Source of the DNA: Elusimicrobiota bacterium
Lineage (GTDB): Bacteria; Elusimicrobiota; Endomicrobiia; CG1-02-37-114; XYA2-FULL-39-19
Reading direction: 5' to 3'
Assembly (NCBI GenBank): GCA_018816525.1
Contig: JAHIVV010000079.1
Span: 1-43,431, forward strand
DNA: 43,431 bases
The notes under the pieces were generated by a model, which was not told where the DNA came from, did not search any database, and saw only the letters and a list, made by a program, of their open reading frames with translations. Within the stretch, counting starts at the first letter, position 1. Each line of letters starts with the position of its first letter. Shown here piece by piece: positions 17,074-25,789 of the stretch. A program made the translations under genes and the position numbers.

Positions 17074-19530
17074 ATGAATGAAATTCACGAAATTAAAGAA
17101 GTTTTAAAATTGATAAAAAGGCCGTCAAGGTATATTAATTCCGAATGGAATTCTATTCATAAAAACCACGCTGATGTAAATGTCTGCTTCTGTTTTCCTG
17201 ACCTTTATGAATTGGGTGCATCAAATTTAGGGTTGGAAATTTTATATCAAATTGTAAACAGCAGGCCGGACGCCGCGGCGCAAAGATGCTATTGCCCTGA
17301 CAAAGATTTAGAAGAACTGCTTATTTCAAGGAACCTGCCTCTTTTTTCTATTGAAACCCAGCAGCCCCTGAAAGATTTTGACATAGTCGGTTTTTCTCTA
17401 CAATATGAACTTTGCTTTACAAATGTCCTTACGATGCTTAAATGTGCAGGCATCCCGTTCAAAAGTATCGAGAGAGGAAACAGCAATTTTCCGCTATTGA
17501 TAGCAGGAGGGCCGGTATGTTATAATCCCGAGCCTATGTCCGACTTTTTTGATTTATTCGTTATAGGTGACGGAGAAGAAGTAATCGGGGAGATATTAGA
17601 CAAAATTAAAGAGCTAAAGGCCAAAGACCAAAGATCAAAGACAGAAATTCTTGTTGAATTGGCAAAAATACCCGGTGTTTACGTGCCGGTACTGCATAAA
17701 ACCTTATCTGATTATAAAATTGAAAAGAGAACTGTAAATATCGAAAAGTCATTCTATCCGGTGAAACCTATCGTGCCTTATATGCAAACTGTCCATGACA
17801 GGCTTAATATAGAAATAAGCAGGGGCTGTGTGCATGGGTGCAGGTTTTGCCAGGCAACAAATATTTATCATCCCTGGAGAGACCGTTCGCAGGAAAAGAT
17901 AATGCAGTTGCTGGACAAGGGAATAAAAAATACCGGTTACGATGAATTGTCATTATCAAGCCTTTCGGTCAGCAGTTACCCGGAAATTGATGAACTAATA
18001 AAAAAAGTCAATGAATACTGCCTCAATGAAAATGTTTCTCTGAGCATACCGTCGTTGAGATGCAATTCGCGTTCGGTAAAATTATTTCCATTTCTAATCT
18101 ATCCCAAAAGGGCAAATCTAACCTTTGCAATAGAGGCAGGTTCACAAAGACTGCGTAACGTAATCGGCAAGGAAATTTCAGACGAAGATGTTTATAATAC
18201 CATGCTCGAAGCCGGCAAATATGGATGGAAATTAGTCAAGCTATATTTCATGATAGGCCTGCCCGGGGAACAAAATGAGGATATAGAGGCAATTATCAAT
18301 ATGGTAAATAAACTGGTCAGACTGACGCCCAGAATAAATTACAATATTACAATCTCTCCTTTTGTCCCTAAGCCTCATTCGCCATTTCAGTGGGCAGGGA
18401 TGGAAAATACCGATTCACTCCAGGAGAAAAAAAATGTGTTAACCAGAAGATTGAAGGCCAGTGTTAAAGGTCATAATATAAATATGTCCAGGCTGGAAGG
18501 AGTATTTGCCCGCGGTGACAGTAAACTTTCGTCTGCATTGATATCAGCCTGGGAAAAGGGTGCCAGGTTTGACCATTGGCACGAATATTTTAGAAATGAT
18601 ATTTGGGAAAATTCGTTTATTGAGCACTCAATTGATAAAAGTCATTACCTTGGGCCAAGAAATGAAACTGATGAATTACCCTGGAGTCATATATCGGCAG
18701 GAAGAGACAGGGAGTATCTGCTAAAAGAATATAAAAAAAGCATTGAACTTGCGAAAAAACCTTTGGAGGAAACAGTTCCGGCCGAAGCAGTTATTAAAGA
18801 GCCGCAGGGTGATTTCGCCCGGCAGTTCCCGTGGAAAAATACCGATATAAAAAGGCAAAGAATAAATTACAGGTTAAGATTTGGAAGAAAAAATAAACTG
18901 AAATACCTTTCTCACCTGGAACAGATAGAATTGGTAAGGAAGGTCATCAGAAGGTCAGAGCTGCCTGTAAATTATTCGGAGGGATTTCACCCCCAAATGA
19001 ATATGTCATTCGGGCCGGCTATAACCGTAGGCTATGAGAGCAGTTCTGAATTTGTTGATATTGAATTAAGGCAAAGCATAGAAATTAAAAGCCTGGCTGA
19101 GAAAATTATGCGCCAGCTGCCTGAAGATTTTATGCTTATCGAAATAAAGCAAATGCTGGTTTCCCAGGGTTCAATTGATTCTATTGTAAACCTGATTGAA
19201 TATGAAATAAGAGGAATTCCGGAAATAGGCGATACCACCAAAATAAACAATTTGATTCAGGAAAATATGGCTAAAAGCTGCATCAATATTGACATACTTA
19301 AAAAGGGTAAAACAATTACCCTGGACGCAAGGCCCTTAATTTATAAATTTGAATTGAACAATAATGCGCTCAGGTTATTTTTAAGGGCCGGGCCTAAAAA
19401 AAATATAAAACCCGAGAAAATTATGGAACATGTTTTTAATTTGAATCAGGAACAAATAAACGGAATCAGCGTAAACCGGAAGGATATATATTTAGAAAAA
19501 AACGACGGCACGCTGGAGAGATTTATTTGA
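17074..19530 (+). CDS. Radical SAM protein fused to DUF2344 (TIGR03960/TIGR03936 type)
   Basis: This 818-residue protein has an N-terminal B12-binding-like region (about 30-190, with FPDLYELGASNLGLEIL). A radical SAM core (about 245-470) carries the cluster motif C252-x3-C256-x2-C259. A C-terminal DUF2344 domain (about 605-800) begins YRLRFGRKNKLKYLSHLEQ and contains SEGFHPQMNMSFGPA. I recognise this as the widespread TIGR03960 + TIGR03936 fusion, often found beside ribonuclease G and rplU and of unknown function. Here rplU follows but no rng gene. A role in RNA or ribosome modification is only a guess from context. Confidence 0.88.
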   Translation: MNEIHEIKEVLKLIKRPSRYINSEWNSIHKNHADVNVCFCFPDLYELGASNLGLEILYQIVNSRPDAAAQRCYCPDKDLEELLISRNLPLFSIETQQPLKDFDIVGFSLQYELCFTNVLTMLKCAGIPFKSIERGNSNFPLLIAGGPVCYNPEPMSDFFDLFVIGDGEEVIGEILDKIKELKAKDQRSKTEILVELAKIPGVYVPVLHKTLSDYKIEKRTVNIEKSFYPVKPIVPYMQTVHDRLNIEISRGCVHGCRFCQATNIYHPWRDRSQEKIMQLLDKGIKNTGYDELSLSSLSVSSYPEIDELIKKVNEYCLNENVSLSIPSLRCNSRSVKLFPFLIYPKRANLTFAIEAGSQRLRNVIGKEISDEDVYNTMLEAGKYGWKLVKLYFMIGLPGEQNEDIEAIINMVNKLVRLTPRINYNITISPFVPKPHSPFQWAGMENTDSLQEKKNVLTRRLKASVKGHNINMSRLEGVFARGDSKLSSALISAWEKGARFDHWHEYFRNDIWENSFIEHSIDKSHYLGPRNETDELPWSHISAGRDREYLLKEYKKSIELAKKPLEETVPAEAVIKEPQGDFARQFPWKNTDIKRQRINYRLRFGRKNKLKYLSHLEQIELVRKVIRRSELPVNYSEGFHPQMNMSFGPAITVGYESSSEFVDIELRQSIEIKSLAEKIMRQLPEDFMLIEIKQMLVSQGSIDSIVNLIEYEIRGIPEIGDTTKINNLIQENMAKSCINIDILKKGKTITLDARPLIYKFELNNNALRLFLRAGPKKNIKPEKIMEHVFNLNQEQINGISVNRKDIYLEKNDGTLERFI
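17616..17643 (+). repeat. Four-copy heptanucleotide tandem repeat inside the radical SAM gene
   Basis: Four consecutive 7-base units read AAAGGCC, AAAGACC, AAAGATC, AAAGACA. They encode part of a polar linker (K-A-K-D-Q-R-S-K-T) between the B12-like and radical SAM regions. Because seven is not a multiple of three, gain or loss of a single unit would shift the reading frame. Confidence 0.7.
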
Positions 19531-19555
19531 CATCAAATTAACAATTTGATATGAT
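19527..19555 (+). promoter_or_regulatory. Near-consensus sigma-70 promoter for rplU-rpmA-obgE
   Basis: TTGACA at 19527-19532 and TATGAT at 19550-19555 are separated by exactly 17 bases. That is a perfect -35 box, a -10 box with one mismatch and the optimal spacing. The expected transcript start is near 19562, about 34 bases before the rplU ATG. The -35 box overlaps the stop codon of the radical SAM gene. It is one of only two strong promoters I could find in the window. Confidence 0.75.
19532..19550 (+). promoter_or_regulatory. Palindromic operator candidate within the rplU promoter spacer
   Basis: ATCAAATT-AAC-AATTTGAT is a perfect 8-bp inverted repeat with a three-base centre. It spans the spacer from the last base of the -35 box to the first base of the -10 box. 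A dyad placed there is typical of a repressor operator. If it is upstream of the transcript start as predicted, it would act as DNA rather than RNA. No candidate regulator is encoded next to it. Confidence 0.5.
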
Positions 19556-19595
19556 AACCGGAAGGTAGTATTAATGGAATAAAGGGGAGACGAGC

Positions 19596-19910
19596 ATGTA
19601 CGCGATGGTTCTTATAGGCAGCAGGCAATATAAGGTTTCTGAAGGGGAAGAGATTTTGGTGGATAAAATTTCCAGCAAACTTGGCGCGGAAATTACCCTT
19701 GAGAATGTTTTGATGGTAAAAAAAGAAAATGAATCTGTTTTCGGAAATCCAATAATAAAGAATGCAAAGGTTATAGCCGAGGTTGTTGATCAGACCCGCG
19801 GCCCCAGGATTATTGCTTTTAAAAGACGCAGGAAAAAAGGTTACAAAAAAACCAGAGGGCATAGAGAATATTTGACCGGGCTCAAAATAAAGAAAATACA
19901 GGTGGATTAA
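19596..19910 (+). CDS. rplU: 50S ribosomal protein L21
   Basis: L21 binds 23S rRNA in domain II with L20 during 50S assembly. The 104 residues start [25 protein letters not shown]. They end in the basic segment [26 protein letters not shown], the diagnostic L21 C-terminal motif. Length is typical (about 103). AAAGGGGAGACGAGC precedes the ATG. It heads the conserved rplU-rpmA-obgE unit and probably follows its own promoter. Confidence 0.97.
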   Translation: MYAMVLIGSRQYKVSEGEEILVDKISSKLGAEITLENVLMVKKENESVFGNPIIKNAKVIAEVVDQTRGPRIIAFKRRRKKGYKKTRGHREYLTGLKIKKIQVD

Positions 19911-19911
19911 A

Positions 19912-20175
19912 ATGGCAAAAGGAAAACACGCGGTTAATGGAAGAGATTCAGCCGGCAAAAGATTAGGTACAAAAGCGGTAACAGGCCAGGTAGTAGCAGC
20001 AGGGAAAATAATTGTCAGGCAAAGAGGAACGAAAATCTTTCCGGGTAAAAATACCGGTTTAGGATCAGACCATACAATCTTTTCAAAAATAGCCGGCGTT
20101 GTGAAGTTCGAATGGGCCCGCGGTGGAAAAAAACTGGCCAGCGTTTATCCAATCTCTACAACAACAAATCTTTAA
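19912..20175 (+). CDS. rpmA: 50S ribosomal protein L27
   Basis: L27 reaches towards the peptidyl transferase centre and helps position tRNA ends. The 87 residues carry the [36 protein letters not shown] segment and the core [17 protein letters not shown], as expected. The N-terminus begins [10 protein letters not shown] directly, without the cleavable extension found in Firmicutes. It starts one base after the rplU stop. Confidence 0.97.
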   Translation: MAKGKHAVNGRDSAGKRLGTKAVTGQVVAAGKIIVRQRGTKIFPGKNTGLGSDHTIFSKIAGVVKFEWARGGKKLASVYPISTTTNL

Positions 20176-20198
20176 TTCCTACTAAGTAAGCCTAAATT

Positions 20199-21524
20199 AT
20201 GTTTATTGATAAAGTAAAAATTTTTGTTGAAGCAGGTCGCGGCGGCGACGGGTGCTTGAGTTTTCGCAGGGAAAAATTCATTCCTTTCGGCGGCCCCAAC
20301 GGCGGCAACGGCGGGTCGGGAGGGAATGTCTATCTTGTGGCAGACAAAGACATGACCACTCTTCTTGATTTTTCTTTCAGGCCCCATTACACTGCTGAAA
20401 GGGGTGAACACGGCCAGGGAAGCGACAAGTACGGCAGAGGCGCGGAAGATATGTATATAAAAGTCCCCCGCGGCACGGTCGTATCTAAATTGGAAGAATC
20501 GAGCAAAGAATTCATCGCAGACCTTGTAAATGACGGCGATAAAGCGCTGGTTGCTAAAGGCGGAAGGGGCGGAAGGGGAAACGCAAGTTTTAAAACTCAC
20601 AGGATTACAGCTCCGCGAATTTCCGAAAAAGGCGAACCGGGAGAAAAGCTTACCATAGAGTTAGAATTGAAATTGATTGCCGATGTAGGGTTTATAGGAT
20701 GCCCTAATGCAGGGAAATCAACACTACTAAGCAGGATCACCTCTGCCCGGCCTAAGATTGCTGATTATCCTTTCACAACCTTATCTCCGAATTTAGGAGT
20801 TTGCAAGCATAAAGGCAGGTCATTCGTTGTAGCAGATATTCCCGGGTTAATCGAAAATGCCAGCCAGGGTAAAGGGCTTGGAATAGGTTTTTTAAGGCAT
20901 ATTGAACGCACCAGGATGCTTGTTCATCTTGTAGATGCTTACGGTTACGAAAACAAACCTTGCTGGAAAAGCCTGGTTTTGATAAATAAAGAACTTGCCA
21001 GGTACTCAAAGAAACTTATCAATAAACCCATGCTCGTTGCATTGAATAAACTTGATTTAATCAATGACAAAAAAGAACGCGCAATATTGGTTAAGAAACT
21101 TACTGAAGAAATAAAAAAGAAAAAAAATAAAAGCATTAATAAGAATGTGTTTTCGATATCAGCTGTAAGCGGTGAAGGCGTAAACGGCCTGCTTGACGAA
21201 ATAATAACGCAATTAAAGAGTTTTCCTGCGGAAATTATTAAAGAAACTGATGGTGATGTTGCTGAAAGCATAAAAAAATATACATTCCATCCGGATTTTT
21301 CCGTTCAAAAACAAAGCGGCGGGCATGTTTTTGTCGTATCCGGGAAAAAGGTTGAGAAGTTTGTCAGCATGACAAATTTCGGCCAGGAAGAATCTGTCCG
21401 CAGGTTAGTAAATATATTCAAAAAGATGGGTGTGGATAAAGCTCTGAAAAAACAGGGAATTAAAGACAAGGATTTAGTTAAAATCGGCGCGTGGGAATTT
21501 GAATATCAGTCAGATATTTTATAA
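20199..21524 (+). CDS. obgE: GTPase Obg, with C-terminal OCT domain
   Basis: Obg is an essential GTPase acting in 50S maturation and growth control. The 441 residues comprise the Gly-rich Obg fold (about 1-158, GRGGDGCLSFRREKFIPFGGPNGG). The G domain (about 159-330) has G1 GCPNAGKST, G3 DIPGLIENA, G4 NKLD and G5 SAVSG. A C-terminal OCT domain (about 345-430) contains FVSMTNFGQEESVRRL. Not all Obg proteins have OCT. The start is 23 bases after rpmA without an obvious strong ribosome-binding site. Confidence 0.96.
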   Translation: MFIDKVKIFVEAGRGGDGCLSFRREKFIPFGGPNGGNGGSGGNVYLVADKDMTTLLDFSFRPHYTAERGEHGQGSDKYGRGAEDMYIKVPRGTVVSKLEESSKEFIADLVNDGDKALVAKGGRGGRGNASFKTHRITAPRISEKGEPGEKLTIELELKLIADVGFIGCPNAGKSTLLSRITSARPKIADYPFTTLSPNLGVCKHKGRSFVVADIPGLIENASQGKGLGIGFLRHIERTRMLVHLVDAYGYENKPCWKSLVLINKELARYSKKLINKPMLVALNKLDLINDKKERAILVKKLTEEIKKKKNKSINKNVFSISAVSGEGVNGLLDEIITQLKSFPAEIIKETDGDVAESIKKYTFHPDFSVQKQSGGHVFVVSGKKVEKFVSMTNFGQEESVRRLVNIFKKMGVDKALKKQGIKDKDLVKIGAWEFEYQSDIL

Positions 21525-21533
21525 AATAATAAT

Positions 21534-22640
21534 ATGAGCAATAAGCGCATCGTCGTAAAAGTAGGCACAAATCTATTAACCAAAAAAGATGGCTCAATAG
21601 ATACGGCCCAGGTGAAACGGATTGTCCGCGATATTGCAAAAATATATGAAGACGGCAATCAAGTCATATTGGTTACCTCGGGCGCTATAGCCTGTGGTGT
21701 AAGCAGGTTAAAGCTGAAAAAAAGGCCTGTTGATCTGCCAGAGAAACAGGCTGCTGCGGCTATCGGCCAGCCTTTATTAATGAATATCTATGAAGAACAT
21801 TTTAACGAACATAATATTACTATAGCGCAGCTGCTTTTGACCTGGGAAGATTTTGATAACAGACAAAGGTATATTAACGCCCGGAATACCATATTTACTC
21901 TTCTAAAGTTGGGAGCAGTACCAGTAATTAATGAAAATGATACGATCTCGGCTGAAGAAATTAAATTCGGTGAAAATGATACTTTGTCTGCCCTGGTAGC
22001 AGTAAAAGCAGAGGCAGATATGCTTATCATTCTCACCGATGTTGACGGGCTTTGCACGGAAGACCCTAACAGAAACAAGAACGCCAGTTTTATACATGAA
22101 GTGAAGAAGATTACCGATGAAATAGAATGCTATGCCCGGGCTTCCCGGGGGTCGGATTTTTCAAGCGGCGGCATGGCTTCAAAAATTAAAGCCGCAAAAA
22201 TAGCAACAAAAAGCGGAGTTGAAACAATAATTGCCAATGGCTGCGTTGCAGGCTGTCTGCAGCAAATAGTTTCAGGAAAAGTAATCGGTACAAAATTTCT
22301 TTCCAATGACAAAATAATTGATTCGCGCAAGAGATGGATTGCTTTCGGCGCCAAGGTTAAAGGCGGTATTATAATAGATTCAGGCGCCGCTGAAGCTATA
22401 ACTAAACGCAATAAAAGCTTATTGTCTTCGGGTGTAGTTTCAATTGAAGGTAATTTTAACCTGGGCGATAATGTAAGCGTAACCGGAACTGATGGAAAAG
22501 AAGTTGCCCGGGGGCTGGTCTGGTTTTCATCGCAGGACCTGGCAAAAATCAAAGGAAAAAAATCTTCGGAAATATTTAGAATACTCGGCAAATCCGACTA
22601 TGAAGAAGTTATTCATAAAGATAATCTGGTAGTTTTATAA
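21534..22640 (+). CDS. proB: Glutamate 5-kinase, with PUA domain
   Basis: ProB phosphorylates glutamate at the gamma carboxyl, the first and feedback-controlled step of proline synthesis. The 368-residue protein has the kinase start RIVVKVGTNLLT, the VTSGAIACG loop, NENDTISAEEIKFGENDTLSALVA, and the GTKF segment. A C-terminal PUA domain (about 280-360) is present, as in E. coli ProB. proA is not in the window. The stop codon overlaps ychF (TAATG). Confidence 0.95.
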   Translation: MSNKRIVVKVGTNLLTKKDGSIDTAQVKRIVRDIAKIYEDGNQVILVTSGAIACGVSRLKLKKRPVDLPEKQAAAAIGQPLLMNIYEEHFNEHNITIAQLLLTWEDFDNRQRYINARNTIFTLLKLGAVPVINENDTISAEEIKFGENDTLSALVAVKAEADMLIILTDVDGLCTEDPNRNKNASFIHEVKKITDEIECYARASRGSDFSSGGMASKIKAAKIATKSGVETIIANGCVAGCLQQIVSGKVIGTKFLSNDKIIDSRKRWIAFGAKVKGGIIIDSGAAEAITKRNKSLLSSGVVSIEGNFNLGDNVSVTGTDGKEVARGLVWFSSQDLAKIKGKKSSEIFRILGKSDYEEVIHKDNLVVL

Positions 22641-23716
22641 TGGAAATAGGCATAATAGGCCTTCCAAATGTAGGAAAATCAACTCTCTTTAACTCGCTTT
22701 CGCGCCTCAATGTTCCTGCTGAAAACTTTCCTTTTACAACAATAGAACCAAACGTAGGCATAGTCCCTTTACCTGATGAGCGACTCAAAAAACTTGGCGA
22801 GCTGTTCAATCCCCAGAAACTTACTCCAACTACTGTGAAATTTGTTGATATAGCAGGACTGGTTAAAGGAGCAAGTGTAGGAGAGGGGCTGGGAAACAAG
22901 TTTTTATCTCATATAAGGGGAGTTGACTCAATAATTCAGGTGGTCCGGCTTTTTGACGCTGAAAATGTCGTGAATACGATAGAAAAGTGCGATCCTGAAC
23001 AAGAAATAGGCGTAATTGAAACGGAATTGATTCTTTCTGATTTGGAATTGGCAATTTCAGCGAAAGAAAAATTGGCGGGATTGATGAATTCCGGAAATAA
23101 AGAAGCAAAGATAAAAGGCGAAATACTCGTAACTTTAAAAAACTACCTGGACCAAAATAAAACCGTAAAAACCGCTTTAAAAGAATGCAATATTGATTCA
23201 AAAAGCATTTCTGAATACAATTTTCTGACCAATAAGCAGCTACTCTACGTTTTCAATATTAATGAAAAAACATCAGCTGAAGCATTAAAAAAAGCGAAGG
23301 ATTTTGTTAAAAACACTAAAAACAGCGATTCAGTAGAAATAAACGCGCAGATTGAATCTGAACTTAGCCAGCTGCCGGAAGAAGAAAGAGAAAATTTTGC
23401 CAAGGAATTAGGTGTTGAATCAAAAATTAACGTTCTTATAAAAAAATCGAATGATTTACTCAAGCTTATCCAATTTTATACGGTTGTTGGCACGGAAATT
23501 CGTGCCTGGTCAATCCCGGCAGGTACAAATGTTAAATCAGCGGCAGGTAAGATACATACGGATATGGAAAAAAGATTTGTGCGCGCAGAGGTCTACTCCT
23601 TTAAAGACCTGGCAGAACTTGGCAGCGAAAAAGCTCTCCGTGAAAAAGGGCTGGCCCGCATAGAAGGGAAGGATTACCAGGTAAAAGACGGGGATATAGT
23701 TTATATTAAATTTTAG
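22640..23716 (+). CDS. ychF: Ribosome-binding ATPase YchF (OLA1 family)
   Basis: YchF is an Obg-family NTPase that prefers ATP, binds ribosomes and responds to oxidative stress. The 358 residues have G1 GLPNVGKSTLFN at the N-terminus, the PFTTIEPNVGIVPLPDERL effector region, G3 DIAGLVKGASVGEGLGNKFL, and a helical insert. The C-terminal TGS domain ends EGKDYQVKDGDIVYIKF. The ATG overlaps the proB stop by one base. This ends the conserved part before the accessory cluster. Confidence 0.96.
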   Translation: MEIGIIGLPNVGKSTLFNSLSRLNVPAENFPFTTIEPNVGIVPLPDERLKKLGELFNPQKLTPTTVKFVDIAGLVKGASVGEGLGNKFLSHIRGVDSIIQVVRLFDAENVVNTIEKCDPEQEIGVIETELILSDLELAISAKEKLAGLMNSGNKEAKIKGEILVTLKNYLDQNKTVKTALKECNIDSKSISEYNFLTNKQLLYVFNINEKTSAEALKKAKDFVKNTKNSDSVEINAQIESELSQLPEEERENFAKELGVESKINVLIKKSNDLLKLIQFYTVVGTEIRAWSIPAGTNVKSAAGKIHTDMEKRFVRAEVYSFKDLAELGSEKALREKGLARIEGKDYQVKDGDIVYIKF

Positions 23717-23753
23717 GAAGGTGTAAGTATTTCAGGAATTTTACGTTATTTAT

Positions 23754-24284
23754 ATGAAAGCCAATGTAAGTGAAGCAACAGTAAAAGCACATATCGGGAA
23801 AGTTTTTAATATAGCCTATAGGTTCTGCGGTAATTATTCGGATGCCCAGGATTTAACCCAGGAAGTATTTGTAAAACTGATAGTTGCCTGCAAAAAAAAC
23901 AATTACAATATTGAAGGGCCGATAGATTCCCTTCTTTATAAAATGATTCGCAATAGGTATATTGATTTTATAAGAAAATCTCCGAAGATCAGGGTTGTTT
24001 CTTTGGATTCACCCGTTTGGGATACGATACCCTTAAGCGAAACGATTACGGACGGGGCTGGACAGCCCGAAAATTTGCTTGAAAAAAAGGAAAATGGGAA
24101 AAATATTCAGGATGCATTAAACAAACTCAAACCTCAATACCGAATGGTCCTGGTTCTTTCAGATATTGAAAATATTTCCTGCGGGCAAATCAGCAAAATT
24201 ATGGATTGCTCGATAAATAAGGTTTGGATAGATTTGCACCGGGCCAGGAAAATATTAAGAAAATTACTTGAAGCAAATTTATAG
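23754..24284 (+). CDS. ECF-type RNA polymerase sigma factor
   Basis: The 176-residue product has a sigma-2 region (about 10-80) with FNIAYRFCGNYSDAQDLTQEVFVKL and the -10 recognition helix YKMIRNRYIDFIRK. A linker follows, then a sigma-4 region (about 112-172) with LNKLKPQYRMVLVLSDIENISCGQISKIMDCSINKVWIDLHRARKIL. Having only sigma-2 and sigma-4 defines the ECF class. The next gene, 11 bases on, encodes a zinc-finger membrane protein of the anti-sigma type, so the pair should act together. I see no clear promoter in the 37 bases upstream. Confidence 0.9.
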   Translation: MKANVSEATVKAHIGKVFNIAYRFCGNYSDAQDLTQEVFVKLIVACKKNNYNIEGPIDSLLYKMIRNRYIDFIRKSPKIRVVSLDSPVWDTIPLSETITDGAGQPENLLEKKENGKNIQDALNKLKPQYRMVLVLSDIENISCGQISKIMDCSINKVWIDLHRARKILRKLLEANL

Positions 24285-24295
24285 GCAGGAAATAT

Positions 24296-24994
24296 ATGAA
24301 TTGCAAAAAAATACAAAAGTATTTAGCCGGGTGTCTGGCAAACGAACTTGATGAAGCTATAAGGAATGAAGTCAATATTCATTTGCAGGGTTGTCCTGCC
24401 TGTAATGAAGATTACCAAAGCCTGTTAAAAGTAAAAAGTATGCTGAGTTCTTTGCCCGGCGTTAAATTGCCGGACAATATTATGGAAAATATCGAGCAAG
24501 AAGTTGAAAGAAGGATGTCGGAAAAGAAGACCAGCTATATAAGATTTGCAATTCCTTCTGCGGCCCTTGCTTTAGCAGCGGTACTTGCGGTGTTTTTTCT
24601 AAAAATACCCCATCAAAAATACAGGAATAATTACATAACGGATATTTGCCTTGCAAGTGAAACGATTGTTTGCGGGTGCTGGGATAAAATAGGCGTAAAG
24701 TATCCCGGCCATGAAGTTTTATTGTCAAAAGAGAAAACAGCCAGGGATAAAGGATATGCTTCCATTAAAGATAAACACCTGAATATCAATTCTTCCGCCA
24801 TTTCTCCCGAGCAGTTTGTTGTTTTTACCAAATTTAACAGAGGCGGCGTGAAAGCGGTTCTTTATTCAGATGACGTTAAGGTATGCAGGAAAGTAGTTGA
24901 GAGTAAAAATAAATATAAATATATTTTTAAAAATCCTGCCTCTTACGGCCCGGGACAGCGCGATTTGGTAATAACTGTAACATTTCAAAGTTAA
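24296..24994 (+). CDS. Membrane-anchored zinc-finger anti-sigma factor (zf-HC2 type)
   Basis: The first 40 residues carry the ZAS/zf-HC2 pattern C3 ... H29-x3-C33-x2-C36, the zinc site of RsrA/ChrR-like anti-sigma factors. A helix-rich linker follows, then a single membrane segment at about 82-104 (FAIPSAALALAAVLAVFFL). The roughly 128-residue domain after it is predicted to be periplasmic. It has cysteines in ICLASETIVCGCW and a strand-like end, and I do not recognise it. It should sequester the adjacent sigma factor at the membrane and sense an envelope or substrate signal. Confidence 0.85.
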   Translation: MNCKKIQKYLAGCLANELDEAIRNEVNIHLQGCPACNEDYQSLLKVKSMLSSLPGVKLPDNIMENIEQEVERRMSEKKTSYIRFAIPSAALALAAVLAVFFLKIPHQKYRNNYITDICLASETIVCGCWDKIGVKYPGHEVLLSKEKTARDKGYASIKDKHLNINSSAISPEQFVVFTKFNRGGVKAVLYSDDVKVCRKVVESKNKYKYIFKNPASYGPGQRDLVITVTFQS

Positions 24995-25003
24995 ATATCG
25001 AAA

Positions 25004-25789
25004 ATGAAAAAAGATAAATTATTTAGCACAGCCATTTACGGATTTATGTTTTTTTACCCTATCGTCGTATTATCGCTTATTATAGCAGATATAAGTTATG
25101 TAAATATGGCGGCTATTAGAGAAGTTTTCCATTCGCAGGAAATAATGTATGCCTTGAAATTGAGCGTTATTTCTTCAACCATCTCGATATTTTTTGCTTT
25201 AGTTTTCGGGGTTCCATGCGCTTATGCGCTGTCAAGGTATAAGTTTTCCGGGAAAGCAATTGTTGATACAATCGTTGATATACCGGTTTTTCTGCCTTAT
25301 GTTGTTATAGGTTTAAGTTTGCTGATATTTTTCCAGACGCCGGTAGGCAGGTTTATTGAAAAGAGCGGCCTGGCTTTTGTTTATACTTCAAAAGGTATAG
25401 TTTTATGCCAGACAATAGTTGCCTGCGCTTATGTCATAAGAACAGTCAGAAGTACTTTTGATACCATTGACTACAGGGCTGAAGATGTAGCGAAAACCCT
25501 GGGATGCTCAGATGCAGGAGCGTTTTTTAAAATAACAATTCCCAATGCGAGAAATGGCATAATAGCGGGAGGAGTGCTGGGCTGGGCAGTATCTTTCGGA
25601 TTATTCGGGCCGGTTGTTGTATTCTGCGGGATAACCCGTTTTAAAACCGAGGTTCTTCCTTCAACGATTTTCCTTGAAGTGTCAGTCGGTAGACTGGAAG
25701 TGGCTTTGACAGTAAGTTTGCTAATGATCACAATCGCATTGGCGAGTTTGGTATTATTTAAAAAATTCGGGAACGAGAAATCTAAATGA
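25004..25789 (+). CDS. ABC transporter permease, molybdate/tungstate-like (ModB/TupB class)
   Basis: This 261-residue inner-membrane protein has about six hydrophobic segments. Its EAA loop, YRAEDVAKTLGCSDAGAFFKITIPNARNGIIAGG, has the spacing and LP/IP-x-A pattern of the ModB/CysT/TupB permeases. It starts nine bases after the anti-sigma gene and overlaps the ATPase gene by ATGA. The family assignment is reasonably firm; the substrate is inferred from the binding proteins and could be molybdate, tungstate or another small anion. Confidence 0.85.
   Translation: MKKDKLFSTAIYGFMFFYPIVVLSLIIADISYVNMAAIREVFHSQEIMYALKLSVISSTISIFFALVFGVPCAYALSRYKFSGKAIVDTIVDIPVFLPYVVIGLSLLIFFQTPVGRFIEKSGLAFVYTSKGIVLCQTIVACAYVIRTVRSTFDTIDYRAEDVAKTLGCSDAGAFFKITIPNARNGIIAGGVLGWAVSFGLFGPVVVFCGITRFKTEVLPSTIFLEVSVGRLEVALTVSLLMITIALASLVLFKKFGNEKSK

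Noticed and set aside
23717-23753. ECF-type autoregulatory promoter before the sigma gene
   Set aside because: A GGAATTTT string is present, but no matching -10 element lies at the right distance before the start codon.
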